Positions 61,912-64,000 of a DNA stretch of 64,000 nucleotides are shown piece after piece. The stretch comes from Allosphingosinicella sp042666435. GTDB taxonomy: Bacteria > Pseudomonadota > Alphaproteobacteria > Sphingomonadales > Sphingomonadaceae. The notes beneath the pieces were generated by a model. It saw nothing but the letters and a program-made list of their open reading frames with translations. It had not been told where the DNA came from and searched no databases. Numbering within the stretch: position 1 is the stretch's first letter; each line of letters begins with the position of its first letter. Both the position numbers and the translations under genes were made by a program. The stretch is from NCBI RefSeq assembly GCF_042666435.1, contig NZ_JBHTDC010000001.1, positions 186,001-250,000 on the forward strand, read 5' to 3'.

Positions 61912-63543
61912 CTACTTCACCGCCCGCGCCTGCTCGATCATGCGCTTGGCGATTTCCTTCTCTCCCATGATCGCACGGTCGGCGCCGCGCGAGAGCAGAT
62001 AATCGACCTCGGCGTCGGAATAAGCCCGCGCGACGATGCGCAGGGAAGGATTCATCGCGCGCGCCTGTTCGACGATCTGCCCGGCCTCGAACGTCTGCGG
62101 GATTGCGACGAAAAGAAGCCTCGCATCCTTCAAGCCGGCTTTGGCCAGCATCTGGGGATTGGCGGCGTTGCCTATGACCAGCTCCGCCTTGTCGGGGTCG
62201 GGTAGATTGTCGGCATCGGATTGGACCTCCACGATTTTCGGTCGCTCGCCTTTCTCGATCAGCCCCGCCGCGACAAGCGAACCGACATGGCCGTAGCCGA
62301 TCACGACCGCATGGCCGCTCGTCCGGGAATCGGCCTCCGCGGCATCGACGGCGGCGGCCTCGGCCGGGCTCTCCATCTTGCGCGAGAAGCGGCCGACGGC
62401 GGTGAACAGCAAGGGATTGATCAGGATCGAGATGATCGCGCCGGCCAGGATGAGGTCGCGGGCGTCGTCGGCCAGAACGCCGAGATAGGTGCCGAGCGCC
62501 GCCAGAATGAAGGAGAATTCGCCGATCTGCGCCAGGCTGACGGCGATGGTGAAGGCGGTGCGTCGCGGCCGGCCGAACGCCACCACGATCGCGTAGGCGG
62601 CGGCCGACTTGCCGACGAGGATGATGAGCAAGGTGGCGAGGAGCGGCAGCGGATCGGTGAGCACGATCGACGGATTGAACAGCATGCCTACGGAGACGAA
62701 GAACAGGACCGCGAAGGCATCGCGCATCGGCAGCGTTTCCTCGGCCGCGCGCTGGCTTAACGGCGATTCGGCGAGGATCATGCCGGCGAAGAAGGCGCCG
62801 AGCGCGAAGGAGACCCCGAACAGCTTGGCCGCGCCATAGGCGACGCCCAGAGCAATCGCGAGAACCGCCAGCCGGAACAATTCGCGCGAGCCGCTATGCG
62901 CCACCCGGTGCAGGATGGTCGGAACGAGGCGCCTTCCGACGATCAGCATGAAGGCGATGAAGCCGGCGACCTTGGCGATCGTGACAAGCAGCGTGACGCC
63001 GATGCTGGTGCCCGCGTCGGCGCCCGCGACAAAGGCGGGCAGCAGGACCAGCGCCAGCACCATCACGAGATCCTCGACAATCAGCCAGCCGACCGCGATC
63101 CTGCCGCGTTCGGTGTCGAGAAGATTGCGGGTCTGGATGGCGCGGAGCAGCACCACGGTGCTCGCCACCGACAGGGCGAGTCCGAAGACCATGCCGCCGG
63201 CAAGCGACCAGCCCATCATCTGACCAAGGCCCATGCCGAGCAATGTCGCGACCGCGATCTGCACGAGGGCGCCCGGTATCGCGACCCGGCGGACGGACAT
63301 GAGGTCCTTCACCGAAAAGTGCAGGCCTACGCCGAACATCAGCAGAATCACGCCTAGCTCGGCGAGCTGGTTGGCGAGCCCCTGGTCGGCGACATAGCCG
63401 GGCGTGAATGGGCCGACCACGACCCCCGCCAGCACGTAGCCGACCAGCGGCGAAACCCTGAGGCGCACGGCGAGCGCGCTGAAGACGAACGCCAGCACCA
63501 GGCCCGCGACAATCATGGCGATCAAGGGCGTCGCGTGCTGCAT
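61912..63543 (-). CDS. CPA2-family cation:proton antiporter with RCK domain (YbaL/KefB-like)
   Basis: 543 residues from the ATG at 63543, with AGGAGAG upstream; the longer frame to 63681 lacks support. Twelve to thirteen membrane helices (1-380) include PLVGYVLAGVVVGPF and GAFFAGMILAES. A Rossmann-type RCK/TrkA-N domain follows (about 395-543, HAVVIGYGHVGSLVAAGLIEKG). Such proteins exchange K+ or Na+ for protons, with NAD(H)-type control through the Rossmann domain. It is divergent from a second antiporter gene at 63654. Confidence 0.9.
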   Translation of the reverse strand: MQHATPLIAMIVAGLVLAFVFSALAVRLRVSPLVGYVLAGVVVGPFTPGYVADQGLANQLAELGVILLMFGVGLHFSVKDLMSVRRVAIPGALVQIAVATLLGMGLGQMMGWSLAGGMVFGLALSVASTVVLLRAIQTRNLLDTERGRIAVGWLIVEDLVMVLALVLLPAFVAGADAGTSIGVTLLVTIAKVAGFIAFMLIVGRRLVPTILHRVAHSGSRELFRLAVLAIALGVAYGAAKLFGVSFALGAFFAGMILAESPLSQRAAEETLPMRDAFAVLFFVSVGMLFNPSIVLTDPLPLLATLLIILVGKSAAAYAIVVAFGRPRRTAFTIAVSLAQIGEFSFILAALGTYLGVLADDARDLILAGAIISILINPLLFTAVGRFSRKMESPAEAAAVDAAEADSRTSGHAVVIGYGHVGSLVAAGLIEKGERPKIVEVQSDADNLPDPDKAELVIGNAANPQMLAKAGLKDARLLFVAIPQTFEAGQIVEQARAMNPSLRIVARAYSDAEVDYLLSRGADRAIMGEKEIAKRMIEQARAVK

Positions 63544-63653
63544 GCTCTCTCCTCTGCTCGTGGCCGCGGAACCCTTAAGTTCTGAAATCCCGATTTGCGA
63601 GCGGGTCGGGATTAGTTCTGGAATTACGAGAATTGTTCCCGCAGGAAAGCGGC

Positions 63654-64000
63654 ATGGCGTTGCACATGGATTCCCACGCATTCAGCGATTCACTGGTAAT
63701 ATTGGGCGCGGCGGGGCTGGTCATTCCGGCCTTCGCCAGGTTCCGCGTCAGTCCCGTTATCGGGTTCATCCTGGTGGGCCTGCTGGTGGGACCGGCGGGG
63801 CTGGGGACAATGGTCGACCGGTTTCCCTGGCTCTATTACATCACCATAACCGAGCCGGAATCGATCGCGCCGTTCGCCGAGCTCGGCATCATCCTCCTGC
63901 TCTTCTCGATCGGCCTCGAACTCTCATTCCGCCGCCTGTGGACGATGCGGCGGCTGGTCTTCGGCCTCGGTGCGACGGAATTGCTGGTCGCGGGCGGGCT
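63654..64000 (+). CDS. Second CPA2-family cation:proton antiporter (C-terminus beyond window)
   Basis: At least 115 codons from the ATG at 63654, with AGGAAAG upstream, are open to the window edge. The start reads SHAFSDSLVILGAAGLVIPAF, then RVSPVIGFILVGLLVGP and FAELGIILLLFSIGLELS, the first helices of the KefB/CPA2 family. It is divergent from the complete CPA2 gene with 110 nt between them. The C-terminal RCK domain, if any, is not visible. Confidence 0.85.
   Translation, partial: MALHMDSHAFSDSLVILGAAGLVIPAFARFRVSPVIGFILVGLLVGPAGLGTMVDRFPWLYYITITEPESIAPFAELGIILLLFSIGLELSFRRLWTMRRLVFGLGATELLVAGG

Overview
This window looks like a chromosomal segment of a sphingomonad (order Sphingomonadales, Alphaproteobacteria). 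The evidence is the GC-rich sequence, the gene order dusB-ntrY-ntrX-hfq-hflX, an Hfq with two Sm domains in one chain, palindromic repeats of the type scattered through sphingomonad genomes, and a bamA-skp-fabZ block with no lpxD or lpxA. Most genes are housekeeping and tightly packed, with many 1-8 nt start/stop overlaps. No prophage, transposase or CRISPR array was seen.

Left part (1-12.9 kb). A very long minus-strand RTX subtilase runs off the left edge. It is followed by a secreted M28 peptidase divergent from ettA, a lower-GC hypothetical region, an orphan PAS protein, a NYN/OST-HTH protein, a sulfotransferase, a beta carbonic anhydrase, lipA, a COQ10/RatA-like gene, a CinA/PncC gene and the fused ispDF. 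Next (12.9-28 kb) come dusB-ntrYX-hfq-hflX, with ntrBC absent from the expected place, then a minus-strand run: mazG, an aspartic protease, an MBL hydrolase, tatD, metG, holB, tmk, a D,D-carboxypeptidase and a lytic transglycosylase.

Middle accessory part (28-39.6 kb). tRNA-Ser(UGA) is followed 15 nt later by a TPR/Rossmann/class III cyclase gene. Convergent to it, across a hairpin, is a TIR/membrane/TPR gene, and then a second RTX protein. After these come a probable glutarate pair (acyl-CoA dehydrogenase and CaiB-type CoA-transferase), an alginate-export-type porin, a frameshifted TauE/SafE permease, a YezD-like protein with a palindromic operator candidate, and a GNAT gene.

Right part (39.6-64 kb). 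rpmE has a leader with two identical tandem hairpins. A cobalamin riboswitch controls btuB-F-C-D, and the Shine-Dalgarno-sequestering hairpin is visible. The envelope and translation operon rpsB-tsf-pyrH-frr-uppS-cdsA-dxr-rseP-bamA-skp-fabZ reads on the minus strand. It is followed by psd-pssA, icd, a flavin monooxygenase, a GNAT-nitrilase fusion and two divergent CPA2 antiporters, the last cut by the window edge.

The points most worth a second look are the cyclase/TIR pair beside the tRNA, the double Hfq with an apparent CTG start for hflX, the rpmE leader repeats, and the back-to-back promoters sharing one -35 box. No gene-free stretch exceeds about 300 bases.
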